Positions 39,274 to 46,814 of a stretch of 64,000 nucleotides of DNA are shown here, one piece after another. Under the pieces are notes generated by a model. It saw nothing but the letters and a program-made list of their open reading frames with translations, did not search any database and was not told the DNA's origin. Source of the DNA: Acinetobacter indicus CIP 110367 (GTDB lineage: Bacteria > Pseudomonadota > Gammaproteobacteria > Pseudomonadales > Moraxellaceae); NCBI RefSeq assembly GCF_000488255.1, contig NZ_KI530755.1, positions 124,001 through 188,000 of the forward strand, read 5' to 3'. The position numbers were made by a program, and so were the translations under genes. Every line of letters starts with the position of its first letter. Position 1 is the stretch's first letter.

Positions 39274-40356
39274 ATGATGAAACATTTTGGTTTCTCTATT
39301 GCATTTACGATCGTGTGTCTCGGTTTGTCTGCTTATTGGGGCTATACCCACGGCCCGGAAGCAGGCCTGAAAACCATGTTCACAGCACTGACCATTACGG
39401 CCATTCTCGCCATTATGGAAGTGTCGTTATCGTTTGATAACGCGGTTGTTAACGCATCAGTCCTGCGCGGTTGGGACCATTTCTGGAAAATGCTGTTCCT
39501 GACGGTCGGGATTCTGATTGCCGTATTCGGTATGCGTTTAATTTTCCCGGTGGTGATTGTTGCCGTCACAGCCGATATGGGCATGATGGAAGTGGTGCAG
39601 CTGGCACTGAATAATCCGAAAGAATATTCGGCCAAATTAATGGCGCATCATCCTGAAATTGCAGCATTTGGTGGTGCCTTCCTGTTAATGGTGTTCCTGA
39701 ACTTCTTTCTCGATGATGAAAAAGACACCCACTGGTTCCGCTGGATTGAGCGCCGTTTATCCAATCTGGCCAGCGTACCGGCCATGTCGGTCTTTATTGC
39801 GCTGGTGGCCTTGCTGATCATGGCGGCCAATGTGGTCGAAGATAAACGTCTGGTGGTGACCATGGCCGGCATCTGGGGTATCGTGATCTATATTGGCGTA
39901 CAGGTATTGAGTCATTTACTGGGTGGCGAACCTGAAGTCGATGAAAATGGCAATGCAATCCGCCATGATGAAAATGGCGTACCGACCGGTGTGGTGAAAG
40001 CCGGTATTGGTGGCTTCTTGTATCTGGAAGTGCTGGATGCCTCGTTCAGTTTTGACGGTGTGATTGGTGCTTTCGCGATTACTTCGGATGTGGTGATCAT
40101 CATGCTGGGTCTGGCGATTGGCGCGATTTTCGTGCGGTCGATGACCATTTATCTGGTAGAAAAAGGCACCCTGGATGCTTATATTTATCTGGAACATGGT
40201 GCGCATTATGCGATTGGTGCACTGGCCTTTATCATGATTGCCAGCGGAACCGGTTTACACGTCCCGGAAGTGGTCACCGGCCTGATTGGTGTGGCCTTTA
40301 TTGTCTGGGCGGTATTTGCCTCAATTCAATATAAAAAACGTCAGGCACTGCACTAA
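39274..40356 (+). CDS. DUF475 / TerC-superfamily integral membrane protein
   Basis: A 360-residue inner-membrane protein with about nine helices. Hallmarks of the TerC superfamily are acidic residues inside helices: ITAILAIMEVSLSFDNAVVN near 40-60 with FDNA, and LEVLDASFSFDGVIGAFAIT near 250-270 with FDGVIGAFA. A hydrophilic loop (GGEPEVDENGNAIRHDENG) sits between. Members act in metal-ion export (Mn, Ca) or metal loading of exported proteins. DUF475 itself is uncharacterised, so the ion is open. Two ATG codons (39274, 39277) are possible. The leader upstream looks structured. A terminator follows at 40377. Confidence 0.88.
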   Translation: MMKHFGFSIAFTIVCLGLSAYWGYTHGPEAGLKTMFTALTITAILAIMEVSLSFDNAVVNASVLRGWDHFWKMLFLTVGILIAVFGMRLIFPVVIVAVTADMGMMEVVQLALNNPKEYSAKLMAHHPEIAAFGGAFLLMVFLNFFLDDEKDTHWFRWIERRLSNLASVPAMSVFIALVALLIMAANVVEDKRLVVTMAGIWGIVIYIGVQVLSHLLGGEPEVDENGNAIRHDENGVPTGVVKAGIGGFLYLEVLDASFSFDGVIGAFAITSDVVIIMLGLAIGAIFVRSMTIYLVEKGTLDAYIYLEHGAHYAIGALAFIMIASGTGLHVPEVVTGLIGVAFIVWAVFASIQYKKRQALH

Positions 40357-40376
40357 GTTGCAGTCTGATCGGAAGA

Positions 40377-40402
40377 AGGTGCAAGCAATTGCACCTTTTT
40401 TT
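40377..40402 (+). terminator. Terminator after the DUF475 gene
   Basis: AGGTGCAA/TTGCACCT hairpin with loop GCAA-like bases and seven T's, 20 bases after the stop. Confidence 0.85.
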
Positions 40403-40508
40403 ATGACTGGTAGTTCAGATGCAGAATATTGTGCTGAATATCGCAGCATCTGCAGCATGAATGATGTAGGATATTCGCATACAAAATTGTTGCACTTAGC
40501 CTATTGAT

Positions 40509-41873
40509 ATGATGAATGCCTTAGAACGCCGTTCAACTTTTGCCTTAAGCAGTATTTTTGCCTTACGCATGTTGGGTCTGTTCATGATTATTCCGGTTTT
40601 CTCGGTGGCAGGGCAATCCTATCAATATGCAACCCCGACCTTAATTGGTCTGGCGGTTGGGGTGTATGGTTTGACCCAGGCCATCTTACAGATTCCATTT
40701 AGCCTGATTGCTGATCGCTATAGCCGTAAACCGCTGGTGGTGCTTGGACTGTTACTGTTTGCTTTAGGCGGTGCCATTGCTGCAATGTCAGAGACCATTT
40801 ATGGGGTCATCATTGGCCGGGCCATTGCCGGTGGCGGCGCAGTCTCTGCCGTGGTGATGGCTTTACTGGCCGATGTCACCCGGGAAGAACAGCGCACCAA
40901 AGCCATGGCCATGATGGGCATGAGTATTGGTTTATCCTTCGTGATTGCCTTTAGTGCCGGGCCGTGGCTGACCGGACTGGTTGGTATTTCCGGGCTATTC
41001 TGGGTGACCACCATTATGGGACTGGTAGCAATTGCCATGTTGCTGCTGGTGCCTAAAGTCACGCGCTATCATCGTAATTTCCAGCAGGGCTATTTGCTGC
41101 AACTCAAACAGGTGCTAAAAATGGGCGATTTAAACCGCCTGCATCTGTCAGTTTTTACCCTGCATTTACTGCTAACGGCGATGTTTATTTATGCACCACC
41201 GCAGCTGATTGAATATGCCGGTTTGCCATTGTCCAGCCACGGCTGGGTGTATTTGCCGCTGCTGGTGCTGAGTCTGTTTTTTGCCTTCCCCAGTATTATT
41301 CTGGCGGAAAAATATCGCAAAATGCGCGGTATTTTCCTGACCGCGATTGGTGGGATTATTCTTGGCCTGATCGTGATGATTTTTGGTTTTGAATCTAAAT
41401 ATATCCTGCTGATTGGACTGGGCTTGTTCTTTATTGCCTTTAACGTGATGGAAGCGCTGTTACCATCCTGGTTATCGAAGGCGGCACCGATTCAGTCCAA
41501 AGCCACTGCAATGGGCGTCAATGCCAGCAGCCAGTTCCTCGGTGCCTTCTTTGGCGGCATGATTGGCGGGCAACTGTTACTGCTGAATAACACGGCGATG
41601 GGTTGGAGTATTCTGACCGCAGTTGCTATAATTTGGCTGCTGATGAGTTTTGGTCTGGCCCAGCCGCGTTATCTGTCGTCGATGGTATTTCGCCTGCCTG
41701 AGGCCAAACAAACGGATGAGTGGACTTCTCAACTTTTGGCCATTCATGGTATTGAAGAAGTCGTGGTGATGTCTGAACAGCAAGTTGCCTATATAAAAGT
41801 CGATAAACAGCAAATTGATGATGCTGCGCGACAACAATTAACGCACTTGTTGGGTAAAGAGGTAGCCATTTAA
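40509..41873 (+). CDS. MFS transporter, YajR-like, with C-terminal YAM domain
   Basis: A 454-residue major-facilitator transporter, the same length as E. coli YajR. Twelve helices fill residues 1-390. Motif A is DRYSRKPLVVLGLLL near 71. Motif C-like is SAGPWLTGLVG near 156. The last 60 residues (TSQLLAIHGIEEVVVMSEQQ onward) form a ferredoxin-like YAM domain as in YajR. The transported substrate is not established for the family. The ssb gene follows after 51 bases with no terminator between, so read-through is likely. Confidence 0.9.
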   Translation: MMNALERRSTFALSSIFALRMLGLFMIIPVFSVAGQSYQYATPTLIGLAVGVYGLTQAILQIPFSLIADRYSRKPLVVLGLLLFALGGAIAAMSETIYGVIIGRAIAGGGAVSAVVMALLADVTREEQRTKAMAMMGMSIGLSFVIAFSAGPWLTGLVGISGLFWVTTIMGLVAIAMLLLVPKVTRYHRNFQQGYLLQLKQVLKMGDLNRLHLSVFTLHLLLTAMFIYAPPQLIEYAGLPLSSHGWVYLPLLVLSLFFAFPSIILAEKYRKMRGIFLTAIGGIILGLIVMIFGFESKYILLIGLGLFFIAFNVMEALLPSWLSKAAPIQSKATAMGVNASSQFLGAFFGGMIGGQLLLLNNTAMGWSILTAVAIIWLLMSFGLAQPRYLSSMVFRLPEAKQTDEWTSQLLAIHGIEEVVVMSEQQVAYIKVDKQQIDDAARQQLTHLLGKEVAI

Positions 41874-41924
41874 GCATAACTCTTATAAAGTAAATAATAG
41901 AAACAAATAGGAAGAATACAGCTG

Positions 41925-42491
41925 ATGCGTGGTGTAAATAAGGTCATTTTAGTTGGTACTTTAGGTCGAGATCCAGAAACAAAAACTTTCCCGAATGGTG
42001 GCTCGCTTACTCAATTTTCCATTGCCACCAGTGATGCGTGGACCGATAAAACCACCGGTGAGCGTAAAGAGCAAACCGAATGGCACCGTATTGTGCTGCA
42101 TAACCGTTTAGGTGAAATCGCGCAGCAATACTTACGCAAAGGTTCAAAAGTCTATATTGAAGGTTCATTGCGTACCCGTCAGTGGACCGATCAGAATGGT
42201 CAGGAACGCTACACCACAGAAATTCGTGGCGAGCAAATGCAGATGCTGGACTCTGGTCGTCAGCAAGGTGAGCAGGGCGATAATGGTTTTAGCCAGCCAC
42301 GTTTTAACAATAACCAGGGCGGTGGTTATAGCAATAACAACCAGGGTGGCTATGCGCCGCAAGCTCAAGGTGGTTTTAACAACAATAATGCTGGTGGTGG
42401 CTATGGCAACCAGGGCGGTTATCAGCAACCGAAACCAGCTCCTGCTGCAACACCTGCACCTGCAGATTTGGATGATGATTTACCGTTCTGA
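41925..42491 (+). CDS. ssb: Single-stranded DNA-binding protein
   Basis: Essential replication and repair protein that coats ssDNA as a tetramer. It has 188 residues: an OB fold at 1-110 ([55 protein letters not shown]), a Gly/Asn/Gln-rich linker at 120-165 with repeated NNQGG units, and the acidic tip DLDDDLPF that docks partner proteins. It is the last backbone gene before the accessory region. A 10-bp-stem terminator follows at 42559. Confidence 0.98.
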   Translation: MRGVNKVILVGTLGRDPETKTFPNGGSLTQFSIATSDAWTDKTTGERKEQTEWHRIVLHNRLGEIAQQYLRKGSKVYIEGSLRTRQWTDQNGQERYTTEIRGEQMQMLDSGRQQGEQGDNGFSQPRFNNNQGGGYSNNNQGGYAPQAQGGFNNNNAGGGYGNQGGYQQPKPAPAATPAPADLDDDLPF

Positions 42492-42558
42492 CACCTACTA
42501 GAGACTATGTTTTGTAAAGTTTATAAAATTATTCTTTATTAGTAGTTAGTTACAAAAG

Positions 42559-42597
42559 AAATTTACAGATACTAGAAATGGTTCTGTAAATTTTTTT
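42559..42597 (+). terminator. Terminator after ssb
   Basis: AAATTTACAG/CTGTAAATTT stem with a 15-base loop and T run, 67 bases past the ssb stop. Confidence 0.75.
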
Positions 42598-42649
42598 ACT
42601 TATGATCTATGATATTTAATACTTAGATATTTTGTTAAATATAACCATG

Positions 42650-42770
42650 ATGTCTGTTAAAAGATTTGTAATGAGTAGTGGTGAGAGATTCGCTGTTCTT
42701 TTGAATAGTGATGGTGTTCCTATGACTTATCCAAATTTATATATGATCATTCATTGGCACTGTTGCAAAT
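42650..42770 (+). pseudogene. N-terminal fragment of a site-specific integrase, cut by the IS6 element
   Basis: From ATG 42650 the frame reads MSVKRFVMSSGERFAVLLN, then SDGVPMTYPNLYMIIH, and enters the IS left end, stopping at TAG within it. The GVP-x-x-x-PNLY pattern is that of the N-terminal start of tyrosine recombinases found in Acinetobacter mobile elements; that is from memory of the family and only 36 residues remain. ATG 42647 is an alternative start. The remainder of the gene is not found at the other side of the IS, so DNA was lost or rearranged. Confidence 0.45.
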
Positions 42771-43574
42771 AGAGATTTGAGTCGATGATGTTCCCTTTAA
42801 AAAGTACTTAGAGACCGAAAACCCTGTTGATTAGACACACTTCACCCTGAGGCTGACCATAATAAAATGACGATGCTTGTCCTTTACGTAGTGCACGCAT
42901 GACTTCAATACCTTTAATTGTGGCATAAGCCGTCTTCATAGATTTGAATCCTAATGTGGCCCTGATGATCCGCTTTAGCTTGCCATGATCACATTCAATC
43001 ACGTTATTTTTATACTTAATCTGCCTGTGCTCAAGGTCTGGTGGACATTTACCTTCCCGTTTTAACCGTGATAAAGCACGTCCATATGTGGGTGCTTTAT
43101 CCGTGTTGATCACTTGTGGAATTTGCCACTTCTTCACATTATTTAAAATTTTTCCAAGAAAACAATATGCTGATTTGGTATTACGTCTAGAAGAAAGATA
43201 AAAATCAATGGTATCGCCACGTTGATCGACTGCACGATACAGATAAGACCATCGTCCATTCACTTTTACATAGGTTTCATCAATATGCCACGAGCTCAGA
43301 TCTGTAGGATTACGCCAATACCAGCGTAAACGTTTTTCTATTTCAGGAGCATAACGTTGAACCCAACGGTAAATAGTCGTGTGATAAACATTCACACCCC
43401 GTTCGGCCAGCATTTCCTGCAGTTCACGATAGCTAATGCCATATTTACAATACCAGCGCACAGCCCAAAGAATGATTTCGCCCTGAAAATGCCGACCATG
43501 GAAAGGATTCATATGCTGCACCTTTAGCTAAAACAGTCTTCAGCTTATTATTCGTGGTTATTTGCAACAGTGCC
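42756..43574 (-). mobile_element. IS6-family insertion sequence (IS1006/IS1007-like)
   Basis: An 819-bp element bounded by GGCACTGTTGCAAA at 42756 and its inverse TTTGCAACAGTGCC ending at 43574, the IS26-type terminal repeats. One transposase gene on the minus strand fills it. Flanking octamers (CATTCATT and CTTACTTC) differ, so no target duplication remains. This is usual when an IS6 element formed a cointegrate or deleted neighbouring DNA. Confidence 0.93.
42808..43512 (-). CDS. IS6-family DDE transposase
   Basis: Replicative cut-in transposase of 234 residues from ATG 43512 (MNPFHGRHFQGEIILWAVRW). An HTH region near 25-55 (SYRELQEMLAERGVNV, TTIYRWVQRYAP) is followed by the catalytic core: WHIDETYVK (first Asp near 80), VINTDKAPTY (second Asp near 140) and NVIECDHGKLKR (Glu near 176). 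All three acidic residues are present, so the enzyme looks active. AAAGGTG precedes the start, and GTG 43521 is an alternative. One residue, Tyr in GVNVYHTTIYRW, differs from Asp in the truncated copy at 45370. Confidence 0.95.
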   Translation of the reverse strand: MNPFHGRHFQGEIILWAVRWYCKYGISYRELQEMLAERGVNVYHTTIYRWVQRYAPEIEKRLRWYWRNPTDLSSWHIDETYVKVNGRWSYLYRAVDQRGDTIDFYLSSRRNTKSAYCFLGKILNNVKKWQIPQVINTDKAPTYGRALSRLKREGKCPPDLEHRQIKYKNNVIECDHGKLKRIIRATLGFKSMKTAYATIKGIEVMRALRKGQASSFYYGQPQGEVCLINRVFGL

Positions 43575-43575
43575 C

Positions 43576-44856
43576 TTACTTCAAAGCCAAAATTTTTCGG
43601 GCACCATTAAGTACGAATAAAGAAACCAGTATGCCAATGATTAAGTCTGGATAAGCTGATCCCGTCCACGCCACGAGTACACCCGCAAATATAACGCCCA
43701 TATTTACGACAACGTCATTCGCCGAGAAAATCCAACTGGCTTTCATATGTGCGCCATCTTCTCGATGACCAGAAATAAGATATAAGCATGTCACGTTAGC
43801 TATAAGTGCGAGCAGGCCAATAACAATCATGAGCGTTGATTCTGGCTCGCTTCCAAACATGAATCGTCTAATGACATCAACAATCACGATAACAGCAAGT
43901 AATAACTGAATCCAACCTGCGAAATGGGCTGCTTTTATTTGATATTTCGCAGCTTTTCCGACGGCATATAGCGCAATACCATAAACGGCTGCATCGGCAA
44001 ACATATCTAGAGAATCAGCAATCAATCCTGTAGACGCAGCAATAATACCGCTGATGAATTCTATAAAGAAAAGTAGAGCATTAATACCTAATAACAGTTT
44101 AAGTACTTTAGCTTGTCTCACAGGATCAGGTTCATTAGGTATATCGCCTGAAGAAAGCTGTGTTTCATCAAGTTTCGCCCCAAAACCCAGTCCTTCGAGT
44201 TTAGCCGTAATTTGCTGAATCCCTTCATTATGGAAGACTTTCAGTTTTCGATTGGGAAGATCAAAAGTAAGACCTTTAACTGCTTCAATATCTGCAAGAG
44301 CCATACGGACCATTTGCTCTTCAGCAGAGCAATCCATTTTAGGAATGGTGTAGGTACTTGTTTGCTTAGCCTGTTGATTGCTTATATAAGTTTCAGTCTT
44401 CACAAGCTTTGCACCAAAACCCAAAGCTTCAAGTTTGGTGGTTATATTTTCATCTTTTTGATTATGTAGAACCTTTAAAGAACGGTTAGGTAAATCAAAG
44501 ATGAGTTTTTGAACACCATCAATTGAAGATAGCGCCATACGAACCATCTGTTCTTCCGCAGAACAATCCATTTTGGGAACTAAGTATTCACTCATGTAGT
44601 GCGAATCTTTTAAAATATCTTCAGTGCTTAAATTTTCTTTGGGATCAGAACCATAACAGGATTGAGCGGTATCTTCACAACTGTTTGAAGTGTTACAGCA
44701 AGGAGATGAAGATTTTTTTTCTTCCTCTTCACCACAACAGCTAAGCGTATTATCACAATTCTTTGAATTGTTTGCTTCTGCAATTGATGGATGATTTTCT
44801 TGTTGAGATTTCTTATCTTCGCATGGTGTTTCTTTACTACATCCACAACCACTCAT
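43576..44856 (-). CDS. Cation efflux (CDF-type) protein with Cys-rich N-terminus and two HMA-like repeats
   Basis: A 426-residue inner-membrane protein, probably exporting Cd/Zn or another soft metal. Residues 1-75 are Cys-rich (GCGCSKETPC, LSCCGEEEE, SPCCNTSNSC). Two near-identical HMA-like domains follow (about 88-150 and 160-225), each starting PKMDCSAEEQMVRMAL and ending LGFGAKL; each has one Cys, not CxxC. The CDF core has six helices near 245-425 with ADSLDMFADAAVYGIALYAV and FSANDVVVNMG. The start MSGCGC at 44856 is preferred to 44868. Divergent from a MerR-type regulator with a typical operator. The IS6 element begins one base past its stop codon, so the native C-terminus may be slightly changed. 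Confidence 0.85.
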   Translation of the reverse strand: MSGCGCSKETPCEDKKSQQENHPSIAEANNSKNCDNTLSCCGEEEEKKSSSPCCNTSNSCEDTAQSCYGSDPKENLSTEDILKDSHYMSEYLVPKMDCSAEEQMVRMALSSIDGVQKLIFDLPNRSLKVLHNQKDENITTKLEALGFGAKLVKTETYISNQQAKQTSTYTIPKMDCSAEEQMVRMALADIEAVKGLTFDLPNRKLKVFHNEGIQQITAKLEGLGFGAKLDETQLSSGDIPNEPDPVRQAKVLKLLLGINALLFFIEFISGIIAASTGLIADSLDMFADAAVYGIALYAVGKAAKYQIKAAHFAGWIQLLLAVIVIVDVIRRFMFGSEPESTLMIVIGLLALIANVTCLYLISGHREDGAHMKASWIFSANDVVVNMGVIFAGVLVAWTGSAYPDLIIGILVSLFVLNGARKILALK

Positions 44857-44891
44857 AATTATACCCATTAAAAAAATTATAAACTTTGAAT

Positions 44892-44922
44892 ATTAGAATC
44901 CCTATAGTTACTATAGAGTCAA
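44892..44922 (-). promoter_or_regulatory. MerR-type promoter/operator of the cation efflux gene
   Basis: On the minus strand, -35 TTGACT and -10 TCTAAT are 19 bp apart. The spacer carries the dyad CTATAG-TAA-CTATAG. The over-long 19-bp spacer with a central dyad is the hallmark of MerR/CadR/PbrR-controlled promoters. The regulator would untwist it on metal binding. Confidence 0.85.
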
Positions 44923-44945
44923 GAATCTTTGGAAATACTAACTCA

Positions 44946-45338
44946 ATGCATTTAAAAATTGGTGAACTCTCTAAAAAAACCTCATGTTCAGTATTAACAA
45001 TTAGGTTTTATGAAAAGGAAGGTTTAATTCCGGAACCGGAAAGAACGGAAGGAAATTACCGCCTTTACGATGTAGGCTATGTTGAGCGAATTAAATTTAT
45101 TTTGAATTGCCGAACTTTAAATATGAGTTTGAATGAAATTCGTCAATTACTTACCTATAAAGACAAACCTGAGAAAAATTGTTCAGATGTGAATGAATTA
45201 ATTGACTTACATGTCAGTGCTATCAGAGAAAATATAATCAAGCAACAAAAGCTTATTGAACAACTATCTGATTTAAGAGGTACTTGTGATGGTTTATGTA
45301 CAATTGACCAATGTGGAGTTTTAAAAAATCTAGCTTGA
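44946..45338 (+). CDS. MerR-family metal-responsive regulator (CadR/PbrR-like)
   Basis: A 130-residue activator-repressor. ATG 44946 (MHLKIGELSKKTSCSVLTIR) is the family start; in-frame codons from 44886 overlap the operator. The winged helix is at 1-70 (IRFYEKEGLIPEPERTEGNY). The dimer coiled coil is near 80-115. Metal-ligand Cys candidates are NCSDVNELIDLH near 79 and the C-terminal TCDGLCTIDQCGVL, the pattern of CadR/PbrR. It is divergent from the efflux gene and shares the operator at 44892. Which metal is sensed cannot be read from sequence; Cd, Pb and Zn are all plausible. Confidence 0.88.
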   Translation: MHLKIGELSKKTSCSVLTIRFYEKEGLIPEPERTEGNYRLYDVGYVERIKFILNCRTLNMSLNEIRQLLTYKDKPEKNCSDVNELIDLHVSAIRENIIKQQKLIEQLSDLRGTCDGLCTIDQCGVLKNLA

Positions 45339-45369
45339 TTATCTAGACCTATGCTTTTTTCAAAAAATC

Positions 45370-45593
45370 GGCACTGTTGCAAATAACCACGAATGGTAAG
45401 CTGAAGACTGTTTTAGCTAAAGGTGCAGCATATGAATCCTTTCCATGGTCGGCATTTTCAGGGCGAAATCATTCTTTGGGCTGTGCGCTGGTATTGTAAA
45501 TATGGCATTAGCTATCGTGAACTGCAGGAAATGCTGGCCGAACGGGGTGTGAATGTTGATCACACGACTATTTACCGTTGGGTTCAACGTTAT
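45370..45593 (+). mobile_element. Truncated IS6-family element (left 224 bp)
   Basis: Starts with GGCACTGTTGCAAA, then matches the transposase end of the IS at 42756-43574 in inverted orientation, through to CGTTAT at 45593. It encodes the first ~54 residues of the transposase (MNPFHGRHFQGEIILWAVRW onward, from 45432) and then breaks off into unrelated sequence. With the intact copy it flanks the efflux gene and regulator. Confidence 0.9.
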
Positions 45594-45601
45594 ACGAATC
45601 T

Positions 45602-45630
45602 AAAAATGGGAGCCTATAGCTCCCATTTTT
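45602..45630. terminator. Terminator downstream of higA
   Basis: AAAATGGGAGC/GCTCCCATTTTT hairpin with loop CTATA. On the minus strand it lies just past the higA stop. It is symmetric. Confidence 0.8.
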
Positions 45631-45634
45631 ATTG

Positions 45635-45937
45635 TTAAACATTGAATCCTATATGTTTTCCTGTTGGAAGCTCTACATCAATACGGAGCTTCCCACCCAT
45701 TGCCTCAACATACTTTTTCATGGTTGAAATCTTAAGATCATTGCCACGATTTTCTATTGCTGAAAGCGATGGCTGTTTTATTCCCAAAGTTTCAGCAAGC
45801 TCTTTTTGAGAAATTTCGAGTTCTTCACGAATAAGATGAAGCTGATTTTCTAGCAGTAATTCATCAGCCATTTTTTGAATACGGGCTTGGCTCTCTGGAG
45901 AGCGGCTAGCTAACAATTCTTGCAGAGTCTTAGCCAT
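45635..45937 (-). CDS. higA: HigA-type antitoxin, XRE-family HTH
   Basis: A 100-residue DNA-binding antitoxin. The XRE HTH is near 38-92: REELEISQKELAETLGIKQP, then SLSAIENRGNDLKISTMKKY. The C-terminus (LPTGKHIGFNV) is short. Overlaps the toxin gene upstream by 8 bases (45930-45937), with the toxin first, the HigBA order. It should neutralise HigB and repress the operon at the dyad 46299-46318. A terminator follows. Confidence 0.88.
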   Translation of the reverse strand: MAKTLQELLASRSPESQARIQKMADELLLENQLHLIREELEISQKELAETLGIKQPSLSAIENRGNDLKISTMKKYVEAMGGKLRIDVELPTGKHIGFNV

Positions 45938-46286
45938 TAGATTTATCTCCTAGGGTAGTGAGATGAAGTTGGTATTGTTCATCTGCAATATCCAGCATGT
46001 CTTTATAAAAACGCTTTTTACCGCCTTTATCAGCAATACATAGAACAATAGCCTGTCGTAAGGGATCAAATGCGAAGAAAGCTCTTAAGGGTCTACCGCG
46101 ATGTTGAACACGCAGTTCTTTCATATTGGTAAATTTAGACTCATACACAGTATCTACTAAAGGACGGCCTAAACTCGGTCCCTGCTGCTGTAGAACAACC
46201 AGGGCAGCTAGGACCTTCTCTTGTGTAGGTTCATCTTGCTGTTCAAGCCACTGATTAAATAGATCTGTCGTAATGACAGTCCACAT
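45930..46286 (-). CDS. higB: HigB-type toxin (RelE/Gp49-like mRNA interferase)
   Basis: A 118-residue toxin of the RelE superfamily, Gp49/HigB2 branch, expected to cleave mRNA on the ribosome. Blocks are NQWLEQQDEPTQEKVLAALV, GPSLGRPLVDTVYESKFTNM, the conserved KELRVQHRGRPLRAFFAFDP and IADKGGKKRFYKDMLDIAD, where basic residues and the aromatic after KKR form the active site. It is the first gene of the pair, starting at ATG 46286 right behind the operator. HigBA pairs of this type are frequent on Acinetobacter plasmids, in keeping with the mobile surroundings. Confidence 0.88.
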   Translation of the reverse strand: MWTVITTDLFNQWLEQQDEPTQEKVLAALVVLQQQGPSLGRPLVDTVYESKFTNMKELRVQHRGRPLRAFFAFDPLRQAIVLCIADKGGKKRFYKDMLDIADEQYQLHLTTLGDKSNG

Positions 46287-46298
46287 ACCACAACCAGA

Positions 46299-46318
46299 AT
46301 ATAGATTATAGTCTATAT
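46299..46318 (-). promoter_or_regulatory. higBA operator and -10 box
   Basis: ATATAGA/TCTATAT arms around a 6-base centre. The minus-strand TATAAT (46305-46310) sits inside the dyad, 19 bases before the higB ATG. This suits autorepression by HigA. Confidence 0.6.
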
Positions 46319-46364
46319 TTTAGGGGCATTATGTTTGTTTTGCAAATGAGAAAGGATAGGCAAT

Positions 46365-46555
46365 AAAAAACCCCGGCATCCTGCCGGGGTTTTTCATATT
46401 GGGTTGCTAAGTATGACTCCTGTCTTACCTCACGTTCCTGGTGCGATCTTTCTTATTCTTGTTGTTTGGAACATCCTGTTCTCTATGGCTTCATCATAGG
46501 AAAATTCACCTCTCCTGGACAGCCGTAAAGAACCAGAATTTACGTAAGCCCAGGC
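46365..46555 (-). ncRNA. Candidate CsrA/RsmA-binding small RNA (CsrB/RsmZ-like)
   Basis: On the minus strand five AGGA motifs fall within about 140 nt: CCAGGAGAGG (46513), AACAGGATG (46474), CCAGGAACG (46436), ACAGGAGTC (46418) and the terminator loop GCAGGATGC (46378). Four lie in hairpin loops: GAAC-AGGAT-GTTC, CAC-CAGGAAC-GTG, GAC-AGGA-GTC, and CCCCGGC-AGGAT-GCCGGGG followed by six T. Such repeated AGGA loops ending in a Rho-independent terminator are how CsrB/RsmX/Y/Z RNAs titrate CsrA/RsmA. No protein frame is present. The 5' end is a guess, no clear -10/-35 was found, and no GacA upstream site (TGTAAG-N6-CTTACA) is visible. Confidence 0.5.
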
Positions 46556-46691
46556 GTACAAAATAGCCTAAATTTTATTCACAAAAAATGTGGATAATTT
46601 TAAGCATTCAAGCATTGATAAAATTTAAAAAATCGCAAAATCGACTACTTTTTAAACAAATTTATTGGCAAGAACTATCAAAACCGCTCAT

Positions 46692-46728
46692 AAAAAAGCC
46701 GACTTGTTTCAAAATCGGCTTTTTTATG
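46692..46728. terminator. Symmetric terminator hairpin
   Basis: AAAAAAGCCGA/TCGGCTTTTTT around a 12-base loop. On the minus strand it would stop transcripts from the module genes at 46809-47279. Confidence 0.7.
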
Positions 46729-46786
46729 GTTTTTAGATTTTTATGCTTTGAATAAGTATCTGATATTTATATTAATATACAAATGT

Positions 46787-46814
46787 ATTGCGTATAATCG
46801 CCATTATGTTAAAT
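46787..46814 (+). other. XerC/XerD recombination site (pdif/dif type), C/D orientation, site 1
   Basis: XerC half ATTGCGTATAA, spacer TCGCCA, XerD half TTATGTTAAAT. The XerD half equals that of E. coli dif. Its spacer is unlike those of the other four sites. Overlaps the last codons of the gene at 46809. Confidence 0.8.

Larger units (their letters stand above)
46287..46786. other. Protein-gene-free interval between higB and the first XerC/D site
   Basis: Besides the higBA operator and the candidate small RNA it contains a symmetric terminator at 46692-46728 and AT-rich sequence. It has no convincing open frame. Confidence 0.6.

Noticed and set aside
42112-42501. A 129-codon frame overlapping ssb in another phase
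   Set aside because: Low-complexity product created by the Gly/Asn/Gln linker codons of ssb.
42748-43582. Eight-base target duplication of the IS6 element
   Set aside because: The flanking octamers CATTCATT and CTTACTTC differ.
46365-46760. GacA upstream activating site for the AGGA-loop RNA
   Set aside because: No TGTAAG-N6-CTTACA sequence is present on either strand in this interval.
46787-46814. The chromosomal dif site itself (replication terminus)
   Set aside because: The site fits dif, but it lies in a cluster of pdif-like sites and mobile genes, and the surrounding core genes (uvrA, ssb, the Omp33-36 gene) are, as far as I recall, not terminus-proximal in Acinetobacter. I cannot exclude it without the strain's known dif.
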